A stretch of DNA of 64,000 nt from Pyrus communis (GCF_963583255.1 NC_084806.1:13356817-13420816), one strand, 5' to 3'; shown: positions 36,205 through 48,001, counted from the stretch's first letter. The notes: generated by a model not told the origin, from the sequence alone. Numbers and translations: made by a program.

Positions 36205-36320
36205 GGGATCACTTCTTATGGACTCATTGAGAATTATTCTGATCTAGTTCATGACCTATTAGAAGAAAAATGCGCTATATGGGATCATCACAGACATAAA
36301 AAGATTGTTGTTAGTTTGAT
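36205..36320 (+). pseudogene. ycf2: Nuclear-integrated plastid DNA: ycf2 fragment
   Basis: The plus strand reads [19 protein letters not shown], which resembles the ycf2 segment around SYGLVENDSDLVHGLLE; the following bases ('ggatcatcacagacataaaa' and 'gttagtttgata') also follow the ycf2 nucleotide sequence as I remember it. It lies directly beside the rpoC2 piece although the two genes are far apart in plastid DNA. Confidence 0.6.
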
Positions 36321-36621
36321 AATTATCAAGTGACATAGGTGCTTGCAATGGGCTTTCATCTCAGGCTTAAGTAGTTTAGTTAGGATCAGTCAAATTTATA
36401 TTTTATATTTTACCTTATTCTTAGAATGTCAAGTTGTCTTGGGCTTGATTTGGAGGTGTTTTAAGCCCTGCACGTGGACGACCTTTAAACTGGGCAGTTT
36501 CTCCATGTTTGAGTAGGAGATTGTTTTCTAGTTTCTCTTAATTTATTTTGTTTCCTAGCTTTTAGTAGATATTTTCTAGGAAGAATTTCAATTGTAGTTG
36601 TATAAATAAAGAGACGGTCTA
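36321..36621. other. Spacer after the plastid-derived DNA
   Basis: No gene is recognised. The stretch ends at the left terminus of the Harbinger-like element. Confidence 0.5.
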
Positions 36622-37549
36622 GACCATCTCTAATGAAGAGGACTAAAGGTCCTAAAACAAAAAAAAATGGCCTGTTTGGCTCAAAAATCCATTTGCAATA
36701 GAGGGATGGGCAATAAATTTGTGGAGCTCACAAGGCTAAATAATAGTCAAATGGCCATCGGGCTGGCTAACTCTACTACTCTAGCCACCCTTCCAACCCG
36801 TTTCATGGGCCCAACATATCCATGTGCGGATGAAGGTGTTAGAACATCTGCATAGTTTTCTTCAAGAGGTCAACTGCATGTTGCCATATGCATGCCTTGC
36901 TCCAAATCAATTAAACAATTAGAACAAGTGGGTCATTTTATCGGGAACTTTAACGAAAAGCTCCCAGTACTATTCACTTTAACAAAAAACTATATTTTTA
37001 CACTAAAAAATCAATCCTAGTACTATTCATTTTACAATTTATTTTGTCATTTTTGTTAAAACTCAAAGTTTTCAAGCCATTTTCATTAGTTTTCCTCATT
37101 TTATTTGGATGCTTCTCTTAATAAAATACAAATACGTCACAATACCAAATAAACATATAACAACACAATTTCAATTATAGGATTACTGCGCGGAGTTAAT
37201 GAAACTTAAACAACATTAAATGCAAAATTCGAAAAATCCGAAAAAAATTTACAAGCTTAAATGCTATTCAAAAAATTATTAAGATTACATAAAGATAATA
37301 GATATGGAGAGTTGCTCATTTAGTGACATGTGTTACTCAAAAATCTCATCCGAAAAATTATTGAGATTAATTAACCAATAAAGATAAGGAATAAACTTAA
37401 AAATAATAAATTATTGAGGGGGCTATGTTTAGTGTCTTCGATTGGAGATGATATATGAATATGACCTAACACTGTTTATTTAAAAATAACTTCTTACAAG
37501 ATATAATTTTGGACGGGACTATATTTAGCATCTTCGGTATGAGATGGCC
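36622..37549. mobile_element. PIF/Harbinger-like non-autonomous element
   Basis: The left terminus GACCATCTCTAATGAAGAGG is mirrored by the right terminus GCATCTTCGGTATGAGATGGCC. The flanks are CTA on the left and TTA on the right, close to the 3-bp TWA target-site duplication of this superfamily. No transposase is encoded. A 154-bp Mutator-like MITE lies inside. Related termini occur at 43194-43871. Confidence 0.6.
36942..37095 (+). mobile_element. Mutator-like MITE with 9-bp target-site duplication
   Basis: A 154-bp element, CGGGAACTTTAACGAAAA...TTTTCATTAGTTTTCC, with imperfect inverted ends. It is flanked by a perfect 9-bp duplication, TCATTTTAT (36933-36941 and 37096-37104), the length typical of Mutator-like elements. 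It is the better of two copies in the window. Confidence 0.8.
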
Positions 37550-37552
37550 TTA

Positions 37553-38085
37553 CCGCCAACTAAATGAGGACTTATGGTAGTCGACCAAAAACCCAGAAAA
37601 TCATTATTATTTTTTCACATTTTTTTCTTTCTTACAAATGTTATCGATATCTTACTAAAGCTTAACTGAGATTAAATGCACATATGGTTAACTACAGATT
37701 TGGTGGAAGATGGGAGGTGATGCTGAGAGAGATGGGAAAAACCGAGGGCATGGGGAGAAGGACGTGTGGGATGTTTTTCCAACTCCAAAACGCTATTAAT
37801 TTTTTTGGTCTAAAGTAAATAATTGTCTTTAAATTGCAGTAATTGTTAACTATAGAATCAAATTGGAATTTCACCCAAATTATATTTATTCTTGAGTGAT
37901 GGACACTAAGAAAAGAAATATTGTTAGACAAATAACTAGTTAATCCACCACACATCACCTTAGGTCTACCTGAATATTTGTGTAGCAAGTGTCTTGTTGT
38001 ACCTCGCAATTATTAATTTGATAAAAAATATTTAAAGTGATAGAAATTGTTAATTACAAAGAAGCTGTTGAGTGCCTCATCCAAA
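37553..38085. other. AT-rich stretch without a recognisable gene
   Basis: A 105-codon minus-strand frame (38009-37692) has no known domain and no sign of coding bias. I see nothing else. Confidence 0.5.
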
Positions 38086-38335
38086 GATGCTGCGTGCATG
38101 CATCGTCAACAACGTGTTTTAGACATGGATGGGGTTTTGTATTAAACTTGACAGAGATTTGGCTTAAATCAGATGCTGCATGCATCGCTAATAACGTGTT
38201 TTAGACTTGGATTGGGTTTTGTATTAAACTTGATAGAGATTTGGCTTAAATCAGATGCTGCATGCGTCGTTAATAACGTCTTTTAGACATGGATCAGGTT
38301 TTGTATTGAACTTCATAGAGATTTGCAAATCTAAT
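38086..38335 (+). repeat. Tandem repeat, 82-86 bp, three copies
   Basis: Units begin 'gatgctgcgtgcatgc' (38086), 'gatgctgcatgcatcgc' (38172) and 'gatgctgcatgcgtcg' (38254). Each continues with 'aacgtgttttagacatgga' and 'ttttgtattaaactt' variants. The third copy decays after 'agagatttgcaaatc'. Non-coding. Confidence 0.85.
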
Positions 38336-38840
38336 GCTCTCTTTGCTGTGGACTAACAAGGAAAGGCACACTGTCATTGTGACAAGTTGATTGGCTAGGG
38401 TTTAAACCCGATTATTTAACTTCCAACTTGAGTTTAATAATACTTTCTTAATTAAAAGATATTTTAACCATGAACGCACCTCCTCCCTTCTTGCTATATC
38501 AGTAATACTTCCTATAACTAAATTCGTCTCAATTCACCTGCGTAATGCATATGGAGTGGAACCAAAAGTTAAACAACGATGAAAGGCTATTTTTAGTATT
38601 CACATTTTTTTTTAAGAACAAAGCTTAGCTGTTGAACAATTAGCAAGAGCTTCTGCTAAAATGCTAATGTCGCTGCTCCTTTAGTTTGCCAATTGTCTTT
38701 CTTTTTCTTTTTCTTTTTTTTTTTTGTGTTAAAAAAATTATTTAGTTTGAAGTACAGAAACATGACTCACTACGCACCAACAACCCATTAAATAATTGCC
38801 AAAAGCTAAAATTAAAACTGGTGTATACCTAATAATCCAA
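38336..38840. other. AT-rich stretch without a recognisable gene
   Basis: Nothing beyond T runs near 38610 and 38700-38725. Confidence 0.5.
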
Positions 38841-39060
38841 CAGAATCCTCTCCAGATCATTTTGATGAGGATTCTGGGAATTTGTAAATCGTATCCGTTC
38901 ATCGAACATCATACGGTTAGTTTTTATCAAGTATTATTTGTGTTTAATTTTAAATAAAAATATTTAAAATAATTTTTACCTGTACGATGTACGATGAACG
39001 GATAGGATTAACGATTCTTTGAAATCCTCACAAAAAGATTTCGACCAAGATCTGGATTCC
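38841..39060. mobile_element. MITE with long terminal inverted repeats
   Basis: The left end 'agaatcctctccagatc' plus 'gatgaggattctggg' is mirrored by the right end 'gaaatcctcac' plus 'agatctggattcc'. An inner pair, 'cgtatccgttcatcgaac' and 'gatgaacggatag', is also inverted, so the whole element can fold back. I could not identify a target-site duplication. Confidence 0.55.
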
Positions 39061-41149
39061 CCGATAATAATGATTTAGGAAGATTAAAAGCATCAATGAC
39101 TCTAGTAAGAGAATTAACTTTTTGTCTATAGAGAGTAATTGAATAGAAGAAAATTGAACGGAGTCGGCGTTTGTGAAAAAGGAGAAAAGAACTGGACATT
39201 TGTTAAAACCAAGGAGTAGTCACATTAACTTTTCAAAGGAAAAACTGCTAAATTTTTTTAAGTTAGATAAGGGCATGGGAGGAATCAAAAGTTAAACTAT
39301 GTTCTAACCGATATTTACATCCTTCGAGCTAATATAAATTTTACATGTCCAAATATTCAAATCATATGTAAAGAATCTTTACAAATTCAAATATACAATT
39401 TTAAAATTGGAGATGCTCCAACTAACGTAACCAATATATATGAGCAGTGAGATTCAAACTATTGTAATAAAATATTCTAAACTATTTTAATCCAAAAAAA
39501 CGAGCATACTGTTGTGCAAACTGGCGTGACTACATTGGCAATTAAACTTCTTATATAACTAGAAAAATTGAGGGAGTACCATAGTTGATATCAAGCACAA
39601 AGCATTTAGTTATAGTCACATTGCCATTAGCGACAATTTAGTTTTTTAATTGTTGAAGTCAACTTTCGTACAGGAAAATATCTGAGCTAAATCTTTTGAT
39701 TATGGACAAAACTGGTGTTGGCTTAGGTTTTAATTTAATAAGATTCAATGATATAATGCTAAGACAATGATGTCGACATGGGTCTAATTAAACGAAATTA
39801 GTGGTAGGAATGGCCCATAATTTGAAGTGTCCTAAATGGCACTTTCAAAGTTACTAACATGGGGACAATACTTGTGTTTAATTAACTAAGAATAAAATAA
39901 TCACTGATTACTGATTATTTTGTTTTAAGAGTGTGTTGAAGTATTCTACATCAGTTCCAAATTTCCAAATCAGTGGCCTGCCTATAGAATCGGTTTGAGA
40001 TTTTTTTTCAAACCATTTCCGCCTAAGACAAGACAGACCAACCCACCCAATTCCGTTTCAGTCGGGTGGGGTTGGGTGAAGGGAGATAAGACTTATAAGA
40101 GACGAAGCCCCACCATCTTGTATTATATATATTTTTTTTAATAAAAAATTGTTTTAATTTACAGTTAAGTAATAAAAAAATATTTGATAAAAGAAAAATA
40201 CTCTGCTTACTTTAAAGGCAATGACTTCTAGACAGTAGTTCTTAAAAGTGTTTGTCTTTAAAAGTTGTTTTAATAAAAAATGAAGTTGAGCTTTTAATGA
40301 ATATTTCAAAGAAAACTGTTATTAACACTTCAAAATTTCATTTCACACTCCTCACAAGTGTATTTTTCTTTCTAATTATAGAAAGTTTAAAGTGCAAAAT
40401 GAGATTTTTAGAGTATCAATAACAATTCTCATTTCAAATTATGTAATACCGTTATTCGTTTTCTAAAAATTCTATTGTTTAACCTTTACGCTTATTTATC
40501 CTTGTAGAACAAAGTCACCGCCACTAGCTACCACCACAAGCGCTAACCTTACACCACCATTGCTAATTGCAACTAAATAAAATATATTGATGATTCAATA
40601 ATGACATAATTACGCATATAATGACGACATAATAATCATTGATCATTTATTGCTTTATAAAATAAGTCCATTTTGTAAGAAACATCCGGGTACATTTGTA
40701 TATTTGTTCCTCGTAATACGAGAACAAATACAAAAAGTATCATATGAATACATTCTCCAATGATTAAATCATTGATCCGGAGATAAGTTACACAAACATA
40801 CATAAAAATAAAATCTCTAATTGACTACCACAAGTATAAACAACACCATTATTAGCACAAACACCATTGACATATCTGTGACTAAGTGACAACTTTTTAT
40901 GTTGGAGCACATATACTAGAGCATGCGCGATCAACCGTTTACTCTCTAGTATCTTGTAATATGAACGACCTAACCCTACACAGGCAAAGAAAAATAATAT
41001 CAGTATAGTGTTGGACATGTCAAATATATCAAAATGATATTCATCTCTCACTTATGTGGACTAAATATTAGTATATACAGTGTTGTCCAAAAAATATATT
41101 AAGTTATTATCGAAAAAATATATATAATTTTTTTTAACAAATGATATTA

Positions 41150-41290
41150 TCTAAACTAAGTGAGCAGGCTTAACCTCATAATAAGGAGCAATAATATGGT
41201 TCAAAATCGCATTGGCGAGAATCGAACTTAAGACATCTCAATTACAAGTTAAGAGAAATATGCTAGAGAGATTAAATTTGTAGACTAAAT
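41150..41290 (-). repeat. SINE-like repeat
   Basis: Read on the minus strand it shows 'cttgtaattgagatgtctta', the B-box-like 'agttcgattctcgcc', 'gaaccatattattgctcc', and 'tgaggttaagcctgc'. Same family as 51908-52095. A further, weaker relative on the minus strand lies at about 41870-41960. Confidence 0.55.
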
Positions 41291-41478
41291 TTACAAACTA
41301 AATAATGTGTCACCAATAGGAATGAACACGTTTACCAACACTTAGGTAATAATTTAATCATCAACTTCCATGACATTTAGTTTACAAAATTTTATTTACA
41401 ATTTTAGTTTCTCTAACATTGCTCTGGTTGAATATATTATATAGAAAATGACATAGCCAAAGGCTCACACGCCTTTGG

Positions 41479-41513
41479 GTGGGTGGGTGGGTGGGTGTGG
41501 GGTGGGGATAAGG
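41479..41513 (+). repeat. G-run block with quadruplex potential
   Basis: A run of 'gggt' units followed by 'gtggggtgggg' gives more than four closely spaced GGG runs on the plus strand. It lies in intergenic DNA; no function is implied. Confidence 0.6.
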
Positions 41514-42788
41514 GGTTTGTAATATTTTAGAAAGTTGTATAGAACTCTATTATTCTTTGCAGAGAATTTGCGTGGGTATCATTCCAAATATGCCATGAGA
41601 TAATTAATGGCATTTTTATTGACTTAAAACAAATGACAAAGAATATTATATGCGGATCTTTAAACTATAATATCAAAATTAATTCTTAGTATAACTTCCT
41701 TAAAAAAATTACAGAACCAAATACAAGTTCGATCATATTTATGACCTACATTAGCTAAGGCATTTGTTATCATATTAGCCTCTGTATAAGTGTGCTGGAA
41801 TTGGATATCTGGAATCTGTCTCGAAAGATGTAATGACAATTTGTTTAATTGTGATGAGTATTATTATTTTTATATAACAATGTGTTAATATTGATAATGA
41901 GATTTAAATTAAGCCACATAATACGTTAGTCCAATTAGGTATCGAACAAGTTACACAAGTGAGTCTAACATGAAACCTCCTCTTTTTTTTTTTTTTTTTT
42001 TTTTTAAGTACATCAATACTTTTACACTAAGAAAATTGGGAGTTTGACTAAGTCACACAATGGGCAACCTAATTCACTAACATGAATAATATGGTTTTGT
42101 AACATTGAAACAAATTGATTATTAAATCGATTGTAAATTATTATGTCAATCTTTTAGTAATGTTGAATAAATGAATATTATCACATTATATTGTCAATAA
42201 AAATATGCAAATCATAACCGCTCGATTAAAACGTGAAAACAATATGCAAAACAGAGTTGAATCATATAATCAATTGTATGCATATGATCTGACAACAATT
42301 TCCAGGGAGATACGTCGACGTTTCAGTTGCGGAAGCAGCCGCAGACTCCTAGGTAAACCCGACGTGCCCAAACTCATCGCCTTCCAGGCTACTTCTTTAT
42401 CATTGAAATTACGTAAAAGCCCTTTTCCGTTAGAAAAAAGAATTTGACCACGCAATTAATTAAGTTGAATGTTGAGCTGAGCAGGCACCACCAGACCCGT
42501 GAAACTTTCCGACGAAACGGCAAAAGGAAAGGTCTTATGCCACCTAATTTGACTGTCCCTGGAGCTCAGAGGCCAAGACGCACTTGCACAAATATGGACC
42601 GTTGACATATGAATGATCTATGATTATGATCCAAGTAAATTGTTGAAGGTGGTGCCTTTCATTTTCAGTCCGTGATACGTAAAAAAGCATGTGAAAATGC
42701 TAATAAATCATCTTTTTAAATCACATATTGTAGCAATAAACTAAGATTTCATATTTCAAAGAATTTAAAAAAAAAATCACCATTCTAT

Positions 42789-42935
42789 TATAGTGGTATT
42801 CATTTTCACTTATAAGTGAGAGATCTTATGTTCGAATCTCGTAAATGGTGAATTCGATATCAAATTAAGTTGCCCATTGTGTGGCTTAACCGAACTCTAC
42901 CTCTCTTTAGTGTTAAATATATCGTTGTACTAAAA
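42789..42935 (+). repeat. SINE-like repeat with a good B box
   Basis: It begins 'atagtggtattc' (A-box-like), then 'cacttataagtgagagatct', then 'gttcgaatc' (canonical B box), then 'cattgtgtggcttaa'. Same family order as the other copies in the window. Confidence 0.6.
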
Positions 42936-43193
42936 AACTTTTAAAAAATTTAGAATTCATGAATGCTTCAATATTATTTTTCTCACTAACATAATTATAT
43001 ATAATTGTATAACTCTAATCCCAAAAAAAAAAAAAAAAAAAAGAACGTTAAGAAAAGGAATCTCGATCAATACACGAAATTCACACATTTTAACAAAATA
43101 ATAGTCTCACTAGTATTACCCTAAATATAGATATTTAAATAGAAAAAAGCCAATTACTTTGATTTCAATGGAGAAGGATAAATTATAAATTTA

Positions 43194-43871
43194 GGCCATC
43201 TCCAATCGAAGGGTCTAGATGGCCGAAAATAGCCCGAAAATCGTCTCCAACCAAGGGTTAGGTCAGAGGGCTATGGAATCTGAGAGGGCCCCACAGAATC
43301 GGAGAGGCCTGGAGGGCTAGCTACATGCAGCCAGCCAACCAACCCGGGGCTGGCCAAAATTCAAATCAATCCTGTCGGTTAAAACCGACAGGAATACATT
43401 CATATTATTTAGTATAAATGTATTACTGTGATTGATTTGAATTTTTTTTTTTTACAGTTTTATTATTATTTTTTATTTACAAAATTTTTCCTATAACTTC
43501 TATTTAAATTCTTTTTTTTTTCCTATAACTTTTATTTTACAAAATTTGTAGTTTTTAACAACATTTAACAAATTATTAAAAATATTTCTAGTTTTTCTTA
43601 TTTGTTAAAAAAAAAATATTTAACAATATGAAACTTAAACAACATTTAAGTTGTAGTTTTTAAATAATAAATTATGTTTGGCCCTATGACCCTCGGTTGG
43701 ATATGGTTTTTTGTGATAGGGTTAAAATGAGCCCTCTGGCCCTTTGACCCTCGGTTAGAGACGGAAGCAAATATGGACCTGTATTGTTCATTAAAATATT
43801 AATATTTTGGAGAATCTTGAAGGGCCAAAGCTAAAACGAACCCTCTAGCTAGCCATCAGTTGGAGATGACC
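43194..43871. mobile_element. PIF/Harbinger-like MITE with TTA target-site duplication
   Basis: The left end GGCCATCTCCAATCGAAGG is mirrored by the right end CCATCAGTTGGAGATGACC. TTA flanks both sides (43191-43193 and 43872-43874). Subterminal blocks 'gtctccaaccaagggt' and 'accctcggttagagac' are inverted too. No open frame of note. Confidence 0.75.
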
Positions 43872-44500
43872 TTAGGGCTTTAAAGCTGGATTCATGAGTC
43901 GGCACTAATAATAATTCTTGGCATTGTACGCTTAATTATTAGTGGAAGTGCTTTTAGCCGTTTACATCGACGTATGTTTGTTCTCACATCACGCTTTGCA
44001 TCATGCTTGTGGCCCCCCAGTCAGGATCGGTTACTTTCTTTTGAATCCTACATGCTCAATTTGCCCGTTTTGATTTTTTTTTTTTTTTTAAATCGGTAGC
44101 GCCATCCGCTATCGTACATTAGAGCATGGAAGCCTCATATTAGTGTTTCATATATCGATTTCTATTATTAGAGTAAACTATTCCTCGGTTGCGAAACATA
44201 AAATATTCAAATTAATGGGAATACGTTATGTGTACAACATATGCTATTTATCAAATATGATCACTTTGTTTTTGATGAAATACGCAAACTATTGGTCCAC
44301 ATTCTACAAAGGCACTAGAAGTCCACAATCAACTACCCCTCGGGCCGTATCATCGCAAATCGTACAAGTCACTATGCAACTTCCACAGATTATCTTGATA
44401 TGTAAATACCTTGCCTATCAGTATCTTAGCATGACAAAATTCTCCGGAGCATATTCCAAGAATCTCAAATGAATATTCTTTTATAAGTGTGCAAACTATG

Positions 44501-44654
44501 CAAAGTTTTAAAAAGCGTTAAGCGCTAGTGAAGAGGTGGACAATGGCCTTTTCTTATTTTTTTTTAAACGTCTATAGATTAATTGTGGCGGTAGCCAGCT
44601 GCTTAGCATCTAACGGGTCATAAGTAGCGCTAGGCGGAGACTTTTATAACACTG
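44501..44654. mobile_element. Degenerate hAT-like MITE
   Basis: The left end 'caaagttttaaaaagcg' plus 'gcgctag' and the right end 'gcgctaggcggagac' plus 'ttataacactg' are imperfect inverted repeats. The 8-bp flanks aaactatg and agactaag match at 6 of 8 positions, as a decayed hAT duplication would. Confidence 0.4.
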
Positions 44655-45705
44655 AGACTAAGTAACACTCTGCTAATATGTTCAATGAACCTAGACAATA
44701 GGGTAAAGGCCAACCGCTTTATTCTAGTAATCAATAACTTTTACCATACTCTTATTACTTTCCACAGTCTTTTTGCTTTGGGCATCGAAGGCCCTTTGGC
44801 TAAAACCACATTAGTACTGGTGTTAGTCGTAACTCCGTTTATCTCTTTTCTTTGTATTTGTAGGTTTTCGTGAAATCAATCCGAGGTGAAAAATTTGCTC
44901 CCACAGTAATGTGTTGTGCACAATAGCTAGATGTACCCCTACATCACTTAAGATGTGTTGTCTATGGACTCATCATGTGTGTGACGAGTTGTGCTAAGAG
45001 TATCGCACATTTGAGAACGTAAACCTTGAATTTGTTTCGAAGGTATTGGATATGTCTATTCATTGACAATTGGTTTTGAATTGGTTCTATCAGTTTTTTA
45101 ACAATGATAAATCCGTTAAGATTTATTACGCCCAATTCATTGTTCTACAGTTTTCTTTTAGTTTTCATTGTCAACATTGTAAGCACGTACATCAATGTTT
45201 ATGATTGCATGTTTTGGTTTTGAGCTAGTTACATTTTCTTCTTTACAAATGAGATGTGAGGAAGAATCAAAACACAAAATGCTTTTAATTACTTAAACTA
45301 CAGCTCAATCATGTTAAGATGAGTATGACTCGAAAACTTATCTAAAACTGCTTAAGCATATAATGGTGATGACTCATTCTACGTATAAGAAAACACAGAT
45401 GAAAAATGTAACCGAAAATGTTATGCAATTCAATTGAAAAATAATCTTTTATATATCCATCTGGTCTACTTTTTCCTACTTAGTATTTATTTCGATGATA
45501 AATTTACCTACTTACTATTGTCATTAAATTATAATACAAATAAAAATAAGAAGGAAGGGGATGAATTATGTGTTGGCGGGTGGGTAAGAGGTTGATTGGA
45601 GTCTACAACGGGAAGTGAAAAACAAATTTCAAAAAACCAAAAAATACAAGGGTATTATGGGAAAACAAAATTAAGAAGCCAGCTAGTAGTCTCCCGAGAA
45701 ATATG

Positions 45706-45713
45706 CTATAAAA
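45706..45713 (+). promoter_or_regulatory. Likely TATA box of the CIPK gene
   Basis: 'gctataaaacc' lies about 85 bp upstream of the ATG at 45796, a normal distance for a plant gene with a short 5' UTR. Confidence 0.5.
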
Positions 45714-45795
45714 CCTAACGCGCAAAGCAGCAGCAATTGTCCCTCAGTGTCTCTGGGTTGCTGCTGCTGCAATAGCTTCCTCCAACCCACGAGCC

Positions 45796-47091
45796 ATGGG
45801 CCCCGGGGTCCCACCAACCCCACCCCCCACCTCACCCGACGCCGCCACCCCCACCACCCTTCTCGGCAAATATCAACTCGGCCGGCTGTTGGGTCGAGGC
45901 AGCTTCGCTAAGGTCTACAAAGCCCAATCCCTCATCGACAACACCGCCGTCGCCATCAAAATCATCGACAAGTCCCAAACCGACGCCGCCATGGAGCCCC
46001 GCATCCTCCGAGAAATCTCCGCCATGCGCCGCCTCCAGCAACACCCCAATGTCCTCAAAATCCACGAAGTCCTCGCCACCAAGTCCAAAATTTACCTCGT
46101 CGTGGAGCTCGCCACGGGCGGCGAGTTGTTCGCCAAAATCTCGCGCCATGGTAAATTTCCGGAGTCCCTTGCCCGCCGATACTTCCAGCAGCTCGTCTCT
46201 GCGTTGCACTTCTGCCACCAAAACGGCGTCGCCCACCGCGACGTGAAGCCCCAGAACCTTCTGCTGGACAAGAACGGCAACTTAAAAGTCTCGGATTTTG
46301 GACTCTCCGCTTTACCCGACCAGCTCAAAAACGGGCTGCTCCACACCGCCTGTGGGACCCCCGCGTACACGGCGCCCGAGGTGGTTTACCGGCGCGGCTA
46401 CGACGGCTCCAAAGCCGACGCGTGGTCGTGCGGCGTCATCCTCTTCGTCCTGCTCGCCGGTCGCCTGCCTTTCGACGACAGCAATTTGATCGCTATGTAT
46501 AAGAAGGTTCAGAGGCGGGAGTACGAGATTCCGGCTTGGATTTCGAAGCCGGCGGGTCGGATCATATACCAGCTGCTCGACCCGAACCCGAACACGAGGT
46601 TGGGGATCGAGGCGTTGATGGAGAAGCCGTGGTTTAAAAGATGTATTGATTTAGGGCTTTTCGAGGAAGCGGCGGCGGAGGCAAAGAAATGCGACGTCGT
46701 TCCCTGCGGGATGAATGCGTTCGATATAATATCGATGTCGTCAGGGTTGGATCTCTCCGGGCTTTTCGAGGCGGAGACACGGAGGGGGAGGCGGTTCACG
46801 GCGGAATCTGCGGCGGAGACGGTGGTGGAAAAGGTGCGGGAGGTTGGGGAGAAGCTGGGGTACAGGGTGGAGAGAGGGAAGACGGGTGTGAGTGTGGGAG
46901 TGGGGAAGGGAGCGATGATGAGGGTGGTAATGGCGGTTGAGGTAATGGAGATTGCACCGAGTTTGGTGGTTGGGGAAGTGAAGATGGTGGAGGGCGGCGG
47001 GGTTGAGTTTGAGCGGGAGGTTAGGCTTTGGGAAGAGTTGAGGGCTGGGTTGGAAAACCATGTCGTTTCGTGGCATAACGCTGTCGTTTGA
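45796..47091 (+). CDS. CBL-interacting protein kinase, intronless (CIPK4/CIPK7-like)
   Basis: A single open frame of 431 codons, normal for the family. The Ser/Thr kinase domain spans about residues 26-280: Gly-rich loop GRGSFAKV (33-40), ATP-binding Lys55, catalytic HRDVKPQN (148-155), DFG (167-169), activation loop with Thr184, and APE (193-195). The NAF motif starts at residue 307 ([19 protein letters not shown]); NAF binds a CBL calcium sensor and relieves autoinhibition. The C-terminal 100 residues form the regulatory domain that in the family binds PP2C phosphatases. CIPKs phosphorylate ion channels and transporters after a calcium signal. The intronless form belongs to the CIPK4/7-type clade. 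The coding sequence is much richer in G+C than its surroundings, and the 3' part is strongly G/purine-rich. The gene appears intact. Which CIPK number applies is not certain. Confidence 0.95.
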   Translation: MGPGVPPTPPPTSPDAATPTTLLGKYQLGRLLGRGSFAKVYKAQSLIDNTAVAIKIIDKSQTDAAMEPRILREISAMRRLQQHPNVLKIHEVLATKSKIYLVVELATGGELFAKISRHGKFPESLARRYFQQLVSALHFCHQNGVAHRDVKPQNLLLDKNGNLKVSDFGLSALPDQLKNGLLHTACGTPAYTAPEVVYRRGYDGSKADAWSCGVILFVLLAGRLPFDDSNLIAMYKKVQRREYEIPAWISKPAGRIIYQLLDPNPNTRLGIEALMEKPWFKRCIDLGLFEEAAAEAKKCDVVPCGMNAFDIISMSSGLDLSGLFEAETRRGRRFTAESAAETVVEKVREVGEKLGYRVERGKTGVSVGVGKGAMMRVVMAVEVMEIAPSLVVGEVKMVEGGGVEFEREVRLWEELRAGLENHVVSWHNAVV

Positions 47092-47787
47092 TGATGGCGG
47101 TGTACATTAATTGGATGTTAGGTGGGTGTGTTGTGTGGAAATTAAAGTCTAAACGCAGGGTTGGTTCCACAAGTCCTTGTGCTTAAGCAGAAACATTGGT
47201 AGTTGTTTTAGTAATTAAGGCGTGGTTAGTGATGTATTAGTTGGGTTAAGATTTTAGGTGCTGTACGGTAGTTGAGATAGTGTAGTATGTACTGCTACTT
47301 ATGTATGATTAATGAAAAACTAGTTTCAGATTCAACGATGATTCACAGATCCAAACTGTACTAGTTGTCATATTTTGTCGCATCGTTTGTGATACGACTC
47401 GAATTAAATTATTATTCATTCGTTAATCGCTTCCTTAATCGTGGATTTAATTGGGCTAATAAATAAGATGAAAGAACCAGTAGGCCCTTTTGTTTGGAAT
47501 ATGAAAAATCAAATCTTTCACAAACGACATAGGAATCCGAACAAGAATCTCAACATACACAGTTAAACACGACGATTGTTGTATTATTGCTGGATGAGTC
47601 AATCAGTCACGAATCACTATGTAAGAACCTTACTTGCATTACGAATTAATAATACAATTTTTGAAAGTTGAATGCATACATAATACGTAACGCCACAGTA
47701 ATACTTGGAGGAGATCAAGTGCCAATTTGTATATTTATATATATTAAAAAAAAAAAAAAAGAATACGACAAAAGAAGTGAATTATTA
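47092..47787. other. 3' side of the CIPK gene and spacer
   Basis: Holds the CIPK 3' UTR; 'gattaatgaaaaac' near 47307 may serve polyadenylation, but plant signals are loose. Then AT-rich sequence with an A-run at about 47745-47760. Confidence 0.5.
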
Positions 47788-48001
47788 TGTTATTTCAAAT
47801 TGGAATTATAAACTTAGAGATATATCGGCTTGCTAGCTACTCGTTTCTTGTTCGTTGCTTGAACAAAAAAACAAGCGGCAGTTCACGCGCATCATATTCT
47901 TGAAATTGCCAGAAGGCCCAATATATTTTGGTTGGCAACATAAAAACAAGCGGCGGTTCACATCCATTTAATAGTTGATTTATATTGAATAAAATCTAAC
48001 A
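47788..48001 (-). repeat. Probable 3' LTR of the 47.8-49.8 kb copia element
   Basis: The right edge (TAACA before the polypurine tract) is clear. The left edge (TGTTA at 47788) is chosen because it mirrors the right edge. Within it 'acaagcggcagttcac' and 'acaagcggcggttcac' are repeated about 74 bp apart. Confidence 0.5.

Larger units (their letters stand above)
39061..43193. other. Gene-poor, repeat-rich intergenic stretch
   Basis: It contains SINE-like repeats, a G-run block and long A/T runs (for example T-run near 41985-42005, A-run near 43021-43042). Two short frames (41051-40788 minus, 87 codons; 42455-42270 minus, 61 codons) have no recognised domain. No supported gene. Confidence 0.5.
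43875..45795. other. Intergenic stretch upstream of the CIPK gene
   Basis: It contains a degenerate hAT-like MITE (44501-44654) and the promoter of the CIPK gene near its right end. A 109-codon plus-strand frame (44143-44472) has no recognised domain. Confidence 0.5.

Noticed and set aside
36667..36855. 62-codon plus-strand frame after an A-run
   Set aside because: It lies inside a Harbinger-like MITE and shows no homology.
38086..38335. Spaced repeats considered as a CRISPR-like array
   Set aside because: Only three 82-86 bp tandem units without unique spacers, in a plant nuclear genome. It is an ordinary tandem repeat.
44501..44654. GC-containing inverted repeat considered as an ncRNA hairpin or miRNA precursor
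   Set aside because: The arms resemble hAT termini with an 8-bp flank duplication. No precise stem of miRNA type is seen.
45832..46236. 134-codon minus-strand open frame (and others) over the kinase gene
   Set aside because: These are caused by high GC and low stop frequency antisense to the CIPK gene. The sense frame has all kinase motifs.
46741..47076. 111-codon minus-strand frame rich in His/Pro
   Set aside because: Antisense shadow of the purine-rich C-terminal part of the CIPK gene.
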